Assembly (NCBI GenBank): GCA_913041025.1
Contig: CAJWGQ010000162.1
Span: forward strand, 1 to 6,662
Source of the DNA: an uncultured Gammaproteobacteria bacterium
Lineage (GTDB): Bacteria; Pseudomonadota; Gammaproteobacteria; Pseudomonadales; Azotimanducaceae_A
DNA length: 6,662 bases
Direction: 5' to 3'
Shown here: one piece after another, positions 1 through 6,336 of the stretch
Layout: the number at the start of each line of letters is the position of its first letter
Position numbering within the stretch: the stretch's first letter is position 1
Notes under the pieces: generated by a model
Told to the model about the DNA's origin: nothing
The model's input: the letters and a program-made list of their open reading frames with translations, nothing else
Database searches by the model: none
Position numbers and translations under genes: made by a program

Positions 1-1380
1 GGCGTTGCATGTGACGTCATTTCCTACGATTACCTCCCATTGCTCGATGAGATGAACTACGTACCTAAAAGGCGCTACTCCGGCGGAGAGGAAATTCTGG
101 AACACAGCCGTTCGATTGCTAGAAAGTACGGACTTTATGACTTAGCCGTGTTCCGAACTACAGTGACCTCTACTGTTTGGAGCTCTGAAGAGAAAATGTG
201 GCACGTGAAAACCGATCGTGATGATCTCATGAGGGCAAGGTTTGTTGTTTGTGCAAATGGGACGCTGTCCAAACCAAAACTAGCAAAAATCGAAGGCATC
301 GAACAGTTTTCTGGGCACTCCTTTCATACTTCACGGTGGGACTATGGTTATACAGGTAAGGACCTTGAGAACCTGTCGGACAAGCGAGTAGGTATTATTG
401 GAACTGGAGCGACGGCAGTTCAGGCGATCCCCGAGTTAGGTAAGTGTGCAAAAGAGTTGTTTGTTTTTCAGAGGACACCATCTTCGATAGACATAAGAGA
501 CGATTGGGAAACGGACTCCGAGTGGGCTAGTAAAAGACCTGAGGGTTGGCAGGCGGCACGGCGCGAAAAATCTTTAAAGGCAGTAGAGCCATCAGAAGCT
601 CAATTGGCCGAATTTGCAACTATCTCTCGCGAGGAAAAAATTCGTCGTCAGGAAAACGCAAACATTGACTATATGATGCGGATTCATCGCAGAATTGAAC
701 AAGATGTGGAAGATCCTGAGGTCGCAGAGTCGCTGAAGCCATGGTATATGTTTATGTGTAAGCGCCCTTGTTTTCACAACGAATACTTACCGACCTTCAA
801 TAGATCCAATGTACACCTTGTCGACACTAAAGGAGAGGGTATAAACCAAATAACGAGTAAAGGGCCGGTCTTTAAAGACCATGAATATGAACTGGATCTA
901 TTAATCTACGCTACTGGATTTGAAGTTCAAAAAACCGGAATTTACAACCAAATATTAGGAGAAGGTGGTCTGGATCTTCAGGATAAGTATCGAGAAGGTA
1001 TGCGCACGGTCTTCGGCATTCACTCTCAGGGATACCCCAATCTGTTTGTCATGGGAGGTTATCAGGCGTCCTTTCAGTTTAATCTGACTTATATGCTGCA
1101 GACTCAGGGAGATCACATTGCTGAATGTATTGCTTATGTGCGAGAAAACGGCTTTGACACGATTGATCCTACTGAGGTAACAGAAGAGTGGTGGGTTCAG
1201 GAAGTAATAGAAAATCGAGGGAAAACCACTCGAAATGAGGAGTGTACCCCAGGGTATTATAATTTTGAGGGCGAAACTCAGAGACGTCAGGACGGCAACT
1301 ACAATGGCGGAATAAGAAAGTATTGGGCCCACATGGAAAAAACACGAGAACGCATGAGAGACGCTTTCAATTTTTCGTAG
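1..1380 (+). CDS. Flavin-dependent (Baeyer-Villiger type) monooxygenase, N-terminus cut by window edge
   Basis: This is the C-terminal 459 residues of a class B flavoprotein monooxygenase, which uses FAD, NADPH and O2 to insert an oxygen next to a carbonyl (ketone to ester or lactone). The frame is open from base 1, so the gene begins upstream; by comparison with family members roughly 60-100 residues are missing, including the first FAD-binding Rossmann glycines. Numbering from base 1, I see the Baeyer-Villiger fingerprint FxGxxxHxxxW[P/D] at residues 103-114 (here ending W-D), the NADPH-binding GTGATA at 134-139, FQRTP at about 156-160, a K-R-P-C stretch whose Arg255 aligns by eye with the catalytic arginine of phenylacetone monooxygenase, and the ATGF motif at 304-307. 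The C-terminal PGYYNFEG stretch is typical of the steroid/cycloketone-type branch. It converges on the next gene. The family is secure; the substrate (cyclic ketone, steroid or terpenoid) is not determinable. Confidence 0.93.
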   Translation, partial: GVACDVISYDYLPLLDEMNYVPKRRYSGGEEILEHSRSIARKYGLYDLAVFRTTVTSTVWSSEEKMWHVKTDRDDLMRARFVVCANGTLSKPKLAKIEGIEQFSGHSFHTSRWDYGYTGKDLENLSDKRVGIIGTGATAVQAIPELGKCAKELFVFQRTPSSIDIRDDWETDSEWASKRPEGWQAARREKSLKAVEPSEAQLAEFATISREEKIRRQENANIDYMMRIHRRIEQDVEDPEVAESLKPWYMFMCKRPCFHNEYLPTFNRSNVHLVDTKGEGINQITSKGPVFKDHEYELDLLIYATGFEVQKTGIYNQILGEGGLDLQDKYREGMRTVFGIHSQGYPNLFVMGGYQASFQFNLTYMLQTQGDHIAECIAYVRENGFDTIDPTEVTEEWWVQEVIENRGKTTRNEECTPGYYNFEGETQRRQDGNYNGGIRKYWAHMEKTRERMRDAFNFS

Positions 1381-1387
1381 TTATAAA

Positions 1388-1912
1388 TCACTTTTTCTTT
1401 TTGCCAACGACCTCAACGTTGTCTCCCCAACAACTAGCTTTCCTTCCACCGTTTGCTCTGTAGCGAAGCATTAGAGTTTCAATGTTGCCTGAATTTTTCA
1501 ATTGCCCGCTTTGCGCGTGAAGGGTTACTCCGTCGGCCATTTCAGGTGTCACGTTCAGAAGGGCTTGCCAACGCTTTCCGCCATTGGTTGAAATTTCTGC
1601 TATGCAAGATTCTGAGTCCCCAAGATTGAGAGCGGCTAATTGCATTGTAATATCGATGCGATTGAATTCGGCGACTGAAATAGAAGTTTGGGCGGCGCGA
1701 GTTCTTGTCAAGTTCAGCGAATGATTGCCGCTGTATTCCGTGATCCGACTTGAACCCTTTCCAGTAAATTCCCACGCTTCAGTTTCCTGATCTTCAAAAT
1801 TCGCGCTAAATAGTAAATCAGTGCGGCTCATGGTTATTTCCGCCGAGTACGAAAGAGCAATTGGACCTGTTATAAACAAGATTAAAAGGATGATGCAGGC
1901 TTTATAATTCAT
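1388..1912 (-). CDS. Small secreted beta-rich protein of unknown function
   Basis: I do not recognise a family with certainty. The 174-residue product starts with a clear Sec signal peptide: a lysine near the N-terminus, a hydrophobic core at about 6-20, and a likely cut after Ser23 or Ala24. The mature part (about 150 residues) alternates polar and hydrophobic residues as a beta-sandwich does. It has a 'sxxFE...aWxFtG' opening at about 36-51, an 'sxxHSLNL' strand, an 'iSTNGGkrW' segment at 107-115 and a closing C-W-G-D-N-V-E-V-V strand. This pattern recalls jelly-roll or carbohydrate-binding/MAM-like modules, an inference from pattern only. Cys103 and Cys161 are the only mature cysteines and could form a disulfide in the periplasm. 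The protein ends in four lysines. The ATG at 1912 has a purine-rich GAGAG (1924-1920) 7 bases upstream. It lies 130 bases downstream of the amidohydrolase gene and has its own candidate promoter, so it may be transcribed separately. Confidence 0.85.
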   Translation of the reverse strand: MNYKACIILLILFITGPIALSYSAEITMSRTDLLFSANFEDQETEAWEFTGKGSSRITEYSGNHSLNLTRTRAAQTSISVAEFNRIDITMQLAALNLGDSESCIAEISTNGGKRWQALLNVTPEMADGVTLHAQSGQLKNSGNIETLMLRYRANGGRKASCWGDNVEVVGKKKK

Positions 1913-1955
1913 GATTAATCTCTCGAGCTAAGGGTCAGATTAGGCTGCAGTCTGC

Positions 1956-1985
1956 TTTAAACTAAAGCTGATTTCAATTAGTCAA
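1956..1985 (-). promoter_or_regulatory. Candidate sigma70-type promoter for the secreted protein gene
   Basis: Read on the minus strand, TTGACT (1985-1980, five of six matches to the -35 consensus) is followed after 18 bases by TTTAAA (1961-1956, four of six matches to the -10). This puts a start of transcription about 35 bases before the ATG at 1912. The -10 sits inside a perfect 6+6 inverted repeat, GCTTTA-AAC-TAAAGC on the plus strand (1954-1968), which could be an operator or chance. Spacing and position fit; the -10 match is mediocre in AT-rich sequence. Confidence 0.35.
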
Positions 1986-2042
1986 GAATTTCAGAATAGA
2001 TAGTGATTTGAGGATGATTTCTGCTTTCGAAATGGGTTGTCA

Positions 2043-3236
2043 TTAGTTTGCGAGCCCTTTAGAAACTTCATAGGCCGTCTTGGCACGTTTTTGAAGTTCA
2101 GTCGATAAGAGAAAGTCGGCTGCGGTCAGAGCCAACGCCTTAGCGCCATCAATAACGGCTGCATCGCCTTTTTCTGACGCTGCCCATTTAGCGAATTCTG
2201 GATTGTGGATGACGACGTTAGGAGGAGCTACTGCCAGCATGGGGTGTATGGACGGTAGTCGATGTGAAACGTTCCCCATGTCGGTGCTGCCCGCTCCAAA
2301 CTTAACGGCCTCTTCATAGGGTATAAATTCTCTGCCTAACGATTCGGCGTGTTCTTGAAAGAGTTCGGCTAATGGCCAGTTAGTATTTAAGTCCAGATAG
2401 TCTACGTTTGCCCAGTTAATTTCGACTTCACAACCGCTTCCCTTTGCGCCTGCTTCAAAGCAGGATTGGACGCGAGGTTTGAGCTGTGCAAGTTCTTTGT
2501 CATCGGCCGCCCTGACATAAAACTGTCCTGCGGAACGATCAGGAACGATGTTTGGTGCAGACCCTCCTTCTGTAATGATGCCGTGAATACGCTCTGTTGA
2601 TCGTATATGTTGGCGAAGATTGGATATGGCTTGATAGGCGAGCAGCAATCCGTCTAGCGCATTAATTCCTTTGTGGGGCATTGCTGAAGCGTGGGACGAC
2701 TTACCGTGATAGATGACTTCGACTTCTGCAACACAGATGCAAGGCATTGACGCTAGATTGGTTCCAGCCGGGTGAATCATCATGGCAGCATCAATGCCTT
2801 CAAAAGCACCGTTTCTTGCCATTAGTTCCTTGCCGCCTCCTTTCTCTTCTGCTGGAGTGCCAATGAGTCTTATGCTTCCTTCTAGTTCTTGCGCGACGGC
2901 GCTCAGACCTAGAGTCGCTCCAAGCGCACTTGTTGCGATAATGTTATGGCCGCATGCGTGTCCTATCCCTGGTAGAGCGTCATACTCGGCAAGAATTGCT
3001 ACTCTAGGGCCATCATTGTCTGGATTCAATTTAGCTTCAAAGGAGGTCTCCAGTGAATAAACCGCCTTTTCAGTTTTGATATCGTGATGTTCAAGGGCGT
3101 TAGTAAGCGTGTCGCAAGCGAAAAATTCTTTGAAGGCTAACTCAGGATTGGCATGGATGGCGTGGGATGCGCTAATAAGCTCTTCTGATACTTCGTCGAT
3201 TCTTCGTTCAATCGATTCGTGTATTTTGTTCTTCAC
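2043..3236 (-). CDS. M20D family metal-dependent amidohydrolase (AbgB/PM20D2-like)
   Basis: The 397-residue cytoplasmic hydrolase cleaves an amide bond in an N-acyl amino acid or dipeptide-like substrate, using a two-metal centre. It has full family length and no signal peptide. The M20D metal ligands are at the expected spacing known from the plant IAA-amino-acid hydrolase ILL2: Cys95 and His97 in HACGHN, Glu131 in TPAEE-K-GGGK, His155 in MMIHP, and probably His344 near the C-terminus. EYDALP (84-89), the dimerisation-domain GKSSHAS (178-184), GGSAPNIVPD (224-233) and STDMGNVS (317-324) are further family signatures. The details resemble PM20D2/AbgB-like 'amidohydrolase' members (beta-alanyl-lysine dipeptidase, p-aminobenzoyl-glutamate hydrolase) more than carboxypeptidases. 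The start is GTG at 3236: GGAG lies 6 bases upstream and an in-frame TAA occurs about 10 codons before it, excluding a longer form. It sits 27 bases after the membrane oxidase gene, so the two are probably co-transcribed. The true substrate is unknown. Confidence 0.93.
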   Translation of the reverse strand: MKNKIHESIERRIDEVSEELISASHAIHANPELAFKEFFACDTLTNALEHHDIKTEKAVYSLETSFEAKLNPDNDGPRVAILAEYDALPGIGHACGHNIIATSALGATLGLSAVAQELEGSIRLIGTPAEEKGGGKELMARNGAFEGIDAAMMIHPAGTNLASMPCICVAEVEVIYHGKSSHASAMPHKGINALDGLLLAYQAISNLRQHIRSTERIHGIITEGGSAPNIVPDRSAGQFYVRAADDKELAQLKPRVQSCFEAGAKGSGCEVEINWANVDYLDLNTNWPLAELFQEHAESLGREFIPYEEAVKFGAGSTDMGNVSHRLPSIHPMLAVAPPNVVIHNPEFAKWAASEKGDAAVIDGAKALALTAADFLLSTELQKRAKTAYEVSKGLAN

Positions 3237-3242
3237 GCGTTT

Positions 3243-3246
3243 CTCC
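3243..3246 (-). promoter_or_regulatory. Ribosome binding site fixing a GTG start of the M20 amidohydrolase
   Basis: On the minus strand GGAG (3246-3243) is followed by the 6-base spacer AAACGC and then GTG (3236-3234). No in-frame ATG exists upstream before a stop codon, so this site decides the start. Confidence 0.75.
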
Positions 3247-3263
3247 GTAGATTTGAATCTTTG

Positions 3264-4169
3264 TTATGGTGAAATTTGAGAATCCGTGGGTTCTCTAATT
3301 GGCATTATAAATTTACTCAACAAGGATGGCTCGCTTGGACCAATTCCCGTTTCTAGTGTTGACTGGTCACTAAAAGTTCCAAAAAATCGATCCCAGAGAA
3401 TAACCGCACAGCCATAGTTGGTATTACTCTCTTCAATGATCATTGAATGATGGTGTATATGATAGCGATTTGTCGTGAATAGCCAGCCAATGACCCCGCT
3501 GTTAAGTGGTATATTGGAATGCACAATGGATGCCTGAGTAACTAATAGAATTCCTGCACCTGCGATTGCTATACCCGCACCAAATAACAATTCAACAATT
3601 GCGCTTGGAACCAAAAGCACGAAGTATTCGAGTGGATGGTTGGCGCCATAGTTAATGGCGCCCAGGTTCTTGAATGAATGATGAGCACCATGTCCTGATA
3701 CTCGCCAAACTAAGAGCCATCGATGTTCGGCGCGATGAAACCAATACCAGACGAATTCGCTAAGTAAAAAAGCGAGGAAAACCTGAAATAAGATTGGCCA
3801 CTCGTGTGGCCAAATATTTATACCCAGGAACACGCGAGCATCCGAAAGAGCAGGGTTTAAGGTGGCGTCATAGAGTGGCGCGGCAACGACTGCCGTGTAG
3901 ATAAAAATGATGATGACTAGCAGAACAAGACCTATTTTTTCTCTGGCCGGGGGAAGCCATTTTGGACGGGCGGGTTGTCGATATTCAATGACTCCCAGTA
4001 TTATTTGGACGGTCAATATAATCACCGGATAAACCCAGAGTGAATCTTGATTCAAATACCAAGTAAGCAGCGCGCACCCCAATAGAGCTGGTTGCAGAGC
4101 GTAGTATATGAGTGGGTTGCTGACAGTTGTTAAGTTGTCATTGAGGTTTTTTGTATCGGGGATCGCCAT
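3264..4169 (-). CDS. Sterol desaturase / fatty acid hydroxylase superfamily membrane protein
   Basis: The 301-residue integral membrane protein belongs to the FA_hydroxylase superfamily, whose members use a non-heme di-iron centre and O2 to hydroxylate or desaturate lipids in the cytoplasmic membrane. All three histidine boxes are present: HRAEH at 145-149 (HX3H), HGAHH at 160-164 (HX2HH) and HIHHH at 237-241 (HX2HH). The accessory histidines His178 (N-H-P) and His217 (V-H-S-N) are there too, followed by the family's N-Y-G...I-L-W-D-R-F-F-G-T-F closing motif (251-266). Hydrophobic segments lie at about 20-40, 46-63, 80-99, 120-143 and 184-215. The last part resembles alkylglycerol monooxygenase-type members, but the substrate (sterol, fatty acyl, ether lipid, carotenoid) cannot be chosen. 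The ATG at 4169 is the first possible one after in-frame stops; its Shine-Dalgarno is poor, with an AGG only one base before the ATG. The downstream neighbour, 27 bases away, is the M20 amidohydrolase. Confidence 0.92.
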   Translation of the reverse strand: MAIPDTKNLNDNLTTVSNPLIYYALQPALLGCALLTWYLNQDSLWVYPVIILTVQIILGVIEYRQPARPKWLPPAREKIGLVLLVIIIFIYTAVVAAPLYDATLNPALSDARVFLGINIWPHEWPILFQVFLAFLLSEFVWYWFHRAEHRWLLVWRVSGHGAHHSFKNLGAINYGANHPLEYFVLLVPSAIVELLFGAGIAIAGAGILLVTQASIVHSNIPLNSGVIGWLFTTNRYHIHHHSMIIEESNTNYGCAVILWDRFFGTFSDQSTLETGIGPSEPSLLSKFIMPIREPTDSQISP

Positions 4170-4216
4170 ACCTAATTAGCCAATCTATCAAAGGCAAAAA
4201 TTTCTTCTACAGCCAG

Positions 4217-4222
4217 TATAAT
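4217..4222 (+). promoter_or_regulatory. Possible -10 element in the divergent intergenic region
   Basis: A perfect TATAAT lies 42 bases before the GTG at 4265, and would start an RNA near 4229. No convincing TTGACA-like -35 or extended TGn is found at the right distance, so activator dependence or chance must be allowed. Read on the other strand, the same spot gives TATACT (4220-4215, five of six matches), about 45 bases before the oxidase ATG at 4169, so the two divergent genes may share overlapping promoter elements. Confidence 0.25.
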
Positions 4223-4264
4223 GAGGGTAGAGGCAGTGATTTGGAAGAAGTAGTGGGGTTCTGC

Positions 4265-4810
4265 GTGTTGAAACAAAAAAACTTGATAGTCAGTGGCGTT
4301 GGATTATTAACGATCCTTTTAAATATAACCGTATGGGCAAATGATTTGCTGGTCGCCGAGCGATTTATCGATGCATTCTACTCTTACGATCAAAGCCGAT
4401 TGGCTGAAATAATCGACGCGGGCGAAGAGGGCGAGCAGTTGCTGTATTACCAATCTTGGGCTAAAGCGGCAAATTATGAGATCCAAAAGCGCAGGTCTTG
4501 TGAGTCAACGGAGGCAACGATCGTTTGTCAGATCACTGTAGTAGATGACTTTGGTAAAACGCTTGGCTATATGGCTACTGATACTTTTAGCTTGGTTGTT
4601 CTAAACCAGAAGGTGACTGGTGCTCAGTTTGAAGGTGATGATCCACCTATATTCACGGAATTATTTGAATGGATATCCATCAATCGGGCTGAAATAATGA
4701 AGGGACCGTGCCTAAACATGTTCGCTGGAGGGCAAACACCGGGAGAGTGTGCTCGAGCTGTAGTAAGTGCTGCTCGCGATTTTGTTCATGAGAAGGAGTT
4801 TGAGGGCTGA
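4265..4810 (+). CDS. Small secreted protein, possibly NTF2-like; function unknown
   Basis: I chose the GTG at 4265, giving 181 residues, because it yields a proper signal peptide: Lys3, Lys5, a hydrophobic core at about 7-22, and a cut after V-W-A (Ala25). GGGG (4255-4258) lies 6 bases upstream. The TTG directly after it (4268) and a TTG at 4241 with a good AGAGG are alternatives. A longer frame back to 4151 would overlap the divergent gene and lack a start-proximal signal sequence. The mature domain starts with a helix (A-E-R-F-I-D-A-F-Y-S-Y-D, 31-42), then beta-type segments at 87-95 and 106-122, which recalls the NTF2/SnoaL cone fold. This is weak pattern evidence. Four cysteines (79, 88, 149, 162) fit two periplasmic disulfides. 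The C-terminal region has G-P-C...G-G-Q-T-P-G-E-C-A-R-A. The MFS gene follows 49 bases later, so the two are probably co-transcribed. No catalytic residues could be assigned. Confidence 0.78.
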   Translation: MLKQKNLIVSGVGLLTILLNITVWANDLLVAERFIDAFYSYDQSRLAEIIDAGEEGEQLLYYQSWAKAANYEIQKRRSCESTEATIVCQITVVDDFGKTLGYMATDTFSLVVLNQKVTGAQFEGDDPPIFTELFEWISINRAEIMKGPCLNMFAGGQTPGECARAVVSAARDFVHEKEFEG

Positions 4811-4850
4811 TGTAGTCTTTGTGATTGGAGGACTATTTGTTGGAAATGGG

Positions 4851-4855
4851 GGAGG
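4851..4855 (+). promoter_or_regulatory. Ribosome binding site fixing a GTG start of the Spinster-like MFS gene
   Basis: GGAGG (within a run GGGGGAGG) lies 4 bases before GTG at 4860. It supports this start over an in-frame upstream one at 4767 that would add about 31 poorly conserved residues and overlap the preceding gene. Confidence 0.7.
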
Positions 4856-4859
4856 CATC

Positions 4860-6164
4860 GTGAAAAATTCATCGTCAGAAGAGCAAGGTGCCTTTTCGGC
4901 TGCCTATCGTTACTATGCTCTGGGCCTGCTCGTTGTAGTTTATGTTTTTAATTTCATTGACCGTTCAATACTCGGGATCCTTGTTGAACCTATAAAACGC
5001 GATTTAGGTGTCAACGATACGATGATGGGATTCCTTGGTGGGATCGCCTTTGCCACGTTCTATACCTTTTTGGGTATTCCGATAGCGCGCTTGTCTGATA
5101 GGGGGTCTAGACGCAACGTATTGACAGTTTGTCTTGCTCTTTGGAGTGGTGCGACTGCGTTGTGCGGATTAGCGGCGAATTTTTTCCATTTACTTCTCGC
5201 TCGCATAGGCGTTGCTGTAGGCGAGGCAGGTGCTAGTCCCGCATCTCATTCGATGATCTCCGACATGTTTCCGCCCGATCGGCGAGCGACTGCTCTGGGC
5301 ATTTACGCGCTGGGTATCCCCATAGGCACTATGCTGGGGAATCTCGCTGGTGGCTGGATCAATGAGGCGTTTGATTGGCGCTCAGCATTCTTTGTGGTGG
5401 GGTTGCCCGGCGTTTTGCTTGCAGTCATTGTCCGCTTAACTTTGAGAGAACCACCGCGAGGCGCTGCGGAAGGGATCCAGGTTAAGTCTGAAGATGCGCC
5501 ACCCATCAAAGAAGTGTTTCAGTATTTATGGGCACGCCGAAGTTTCCGTTTGATTTCTCTGGGAGCCGGGTTACATGCGTTTGTGGGGTACGGAGTTGGT
5601 TATTGGATTCCTGCCATGTTTGGTCGTAGTCATGGTTTTACTACAGGAGAAATGGGAGTCGCTTTATTTTATTTAGGTTTTGCCTCGATAGCCGGAACCT
5701 TTTTAGGCGGGTATTTAGGGGATCGAGCATCCAGCCGCGATGTGCGTTGGTATGTCTGGCTTCCTGGGTTAGCGACGATGATATCTGTGCCGTTCAGCGC
5801 TTATGTCTATTTATCGGATAGTCCGGTTATCGCGCTATGGGTACTTTCGGTTCCTTACTTTTTAGGGGCATATTATTTGGCGCCGACTTTTTCCCTAGCT
5901 CAAGGGATGGTCGGGTTACGCATGCGAGCACTTGCCTCAAGTATTATTCTGTTTATTGCCAACATCATTGGACTAGGTTTGGGTCCTCAATTTACTGGTA
6001 TTGCCTCGGATGTACTCTTTGTTACAACGGATCTAGGCCAGGATTCTCTCCGATGGGCGTTGGTGCTAAGCCTAATATTCAATGTCATATCTGCTTTACT
6101 TTATCTAGCCGCAGGTCGAACCTTACAGGCCGATCTAGATGCCTCCAAGAGTTTTAATTCATAA
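4860..6164 (+). CDS. Spinster-like MFS transporter
   Basis: The 434-residue inner-membrane carrier belongs to the major facilitator superfamily, and the signature fits the Spinster-like branch. It has about twelve membrane segments, at roughly 18-37, 55-76, 86-105, 107-129, 143-166, 174-194, 228-251, 263-285, 296-318, 321-345, 355-378 and 398-419, with a central cytoplasmic loop at about 195-227. Motifs: N31-F-I-D34-R35 in the first segment, the MFS motif A S-D80-R81-G-S-R-R between segments 2 and 3, R115...G-E122-A in segment 4, the R-R-A-T-A-L-G-I-Y-A-L-G stretch opening segment 5, and a degenerate second motif A, G-G-Y-L-G-D288-R, between segments 8 and 9. Length and layout are normal for a complete carrier. 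Bacterial members commonly sit in catabolic clusters for aromatic, steroid or organic-acid compounds, but the substrate and direction here are unknown. The preceding secreted protein gene is 49 bases away; another MFS gene follows after 172 bases. Confidence 0.93.
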   Translation: MKNSSSEEQGAFSAAYRYYALGLLVVVYVFNFIDRSILGILVEPIKRDLGVNDTMMGFLGGIAFATFYTFLGIPIARLSDRGSRRNVLTVCLALWSGATALCGLAANFFHLLLARIGVAVGEAGASPASHSMISDMFPPDRRATALGIYALGIPIGTMLGNLAGGWINEAFDWRSAFFVVGLPGVLLAVIVRLTLREPPRGAAEGIQVKSEDAPPIKEVFQYLWARRSFRLISLGAGLHAFVGYGVGYWIPAMFGRSHGFTTGEMGVALFYLGFASIAGTFLGGYLGDRASSRDVRWYVWLPGLATMISVPFSAYVYLSDSPVIALWVLSVPYFLGAYYLAPTFSLAQGMVGLRMRALASSIILFIANIIGLGLGPQFTGIASDVLFVTTDLGQDSLRWALVLSLIFNVISALLYLAAGRTLQADLDASKSFNS

Positions 6165-6325
6165 GCGAGTAAAGTTCTTAATTGAATTCACTTGTTAGCT
6201 TCTAGGTGCTTCTATACGACATGTATTGGTGGTGATAAGTCCCTTTAGTAGGGTTGCTGGTGATCGTAAGCATCATACTGGGCGGAATAGGTTTGGTTAT
6301 GAATGTCCTATAAAATGAGGGCTCT

Positions 6326-6330
6326 GGAGG
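6326..6330 (+). promoter_or_regulatory. Ribosome binding site for the truncated GPH carrier
   Basis: GGAGG is followed by the 6-base spacer GAAAGA and GTG at 6337. This near-ideal site reveals a gene that has no stop codon inside the window. Confidence 0.75.
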
Positions 6331-6336
6331 GAAAGA

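Noticed and set aside
955..1332. Antisense open frame of 125 codons opposite the monooxygenase
   Set aside because: It lies wholly inside a strongly conserved coding region, has no Shine-Dalgarno I could defend, and its hydrophobic look comes from reading the opposite strand.
2017..2033. Possible hairpin ATTTC/GAAAT downstream of the amidohydrolase gene
   Set aside because: A 5-bp AT-rich stem with a 7-base loop and no U-tract does not support an intrinsic terminator.
2782..3060. 92-codon plus-strand frame opposite the amidohydrolase
   Set aside because: It is antisense to the metal-binding region (HACGHN, TPAEE) of a well-supported gene; no independent evidence.
4151..4264. N-terminal extension of the secreted protein back to TTG 4151
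   Set aside because: It would overlap the start of the divergent oxidase gene, place the signal peptide about 40 residues inside the protein, and has no ribosome binding site.
5837..6157. 106-codon plus-strand frame inside the Spinster-like carrier gene
   Set aside because: It is a shifted reading of the carrier, whose own frame shows membrane segments 10-12; composition rich in Cys, Ser and Tyr is typical of a shadow frame.
6165..6336. 172-base gap between the two carrier genes examined for terminator, promoter or small RNA
   Set aside because: Only a 4-bp stem (CCCT-TTAGT-AGGG, 6241-6253) without a T-run and a TATAAA (6309-6314) without a matching -35 were found; too weak to annotate.
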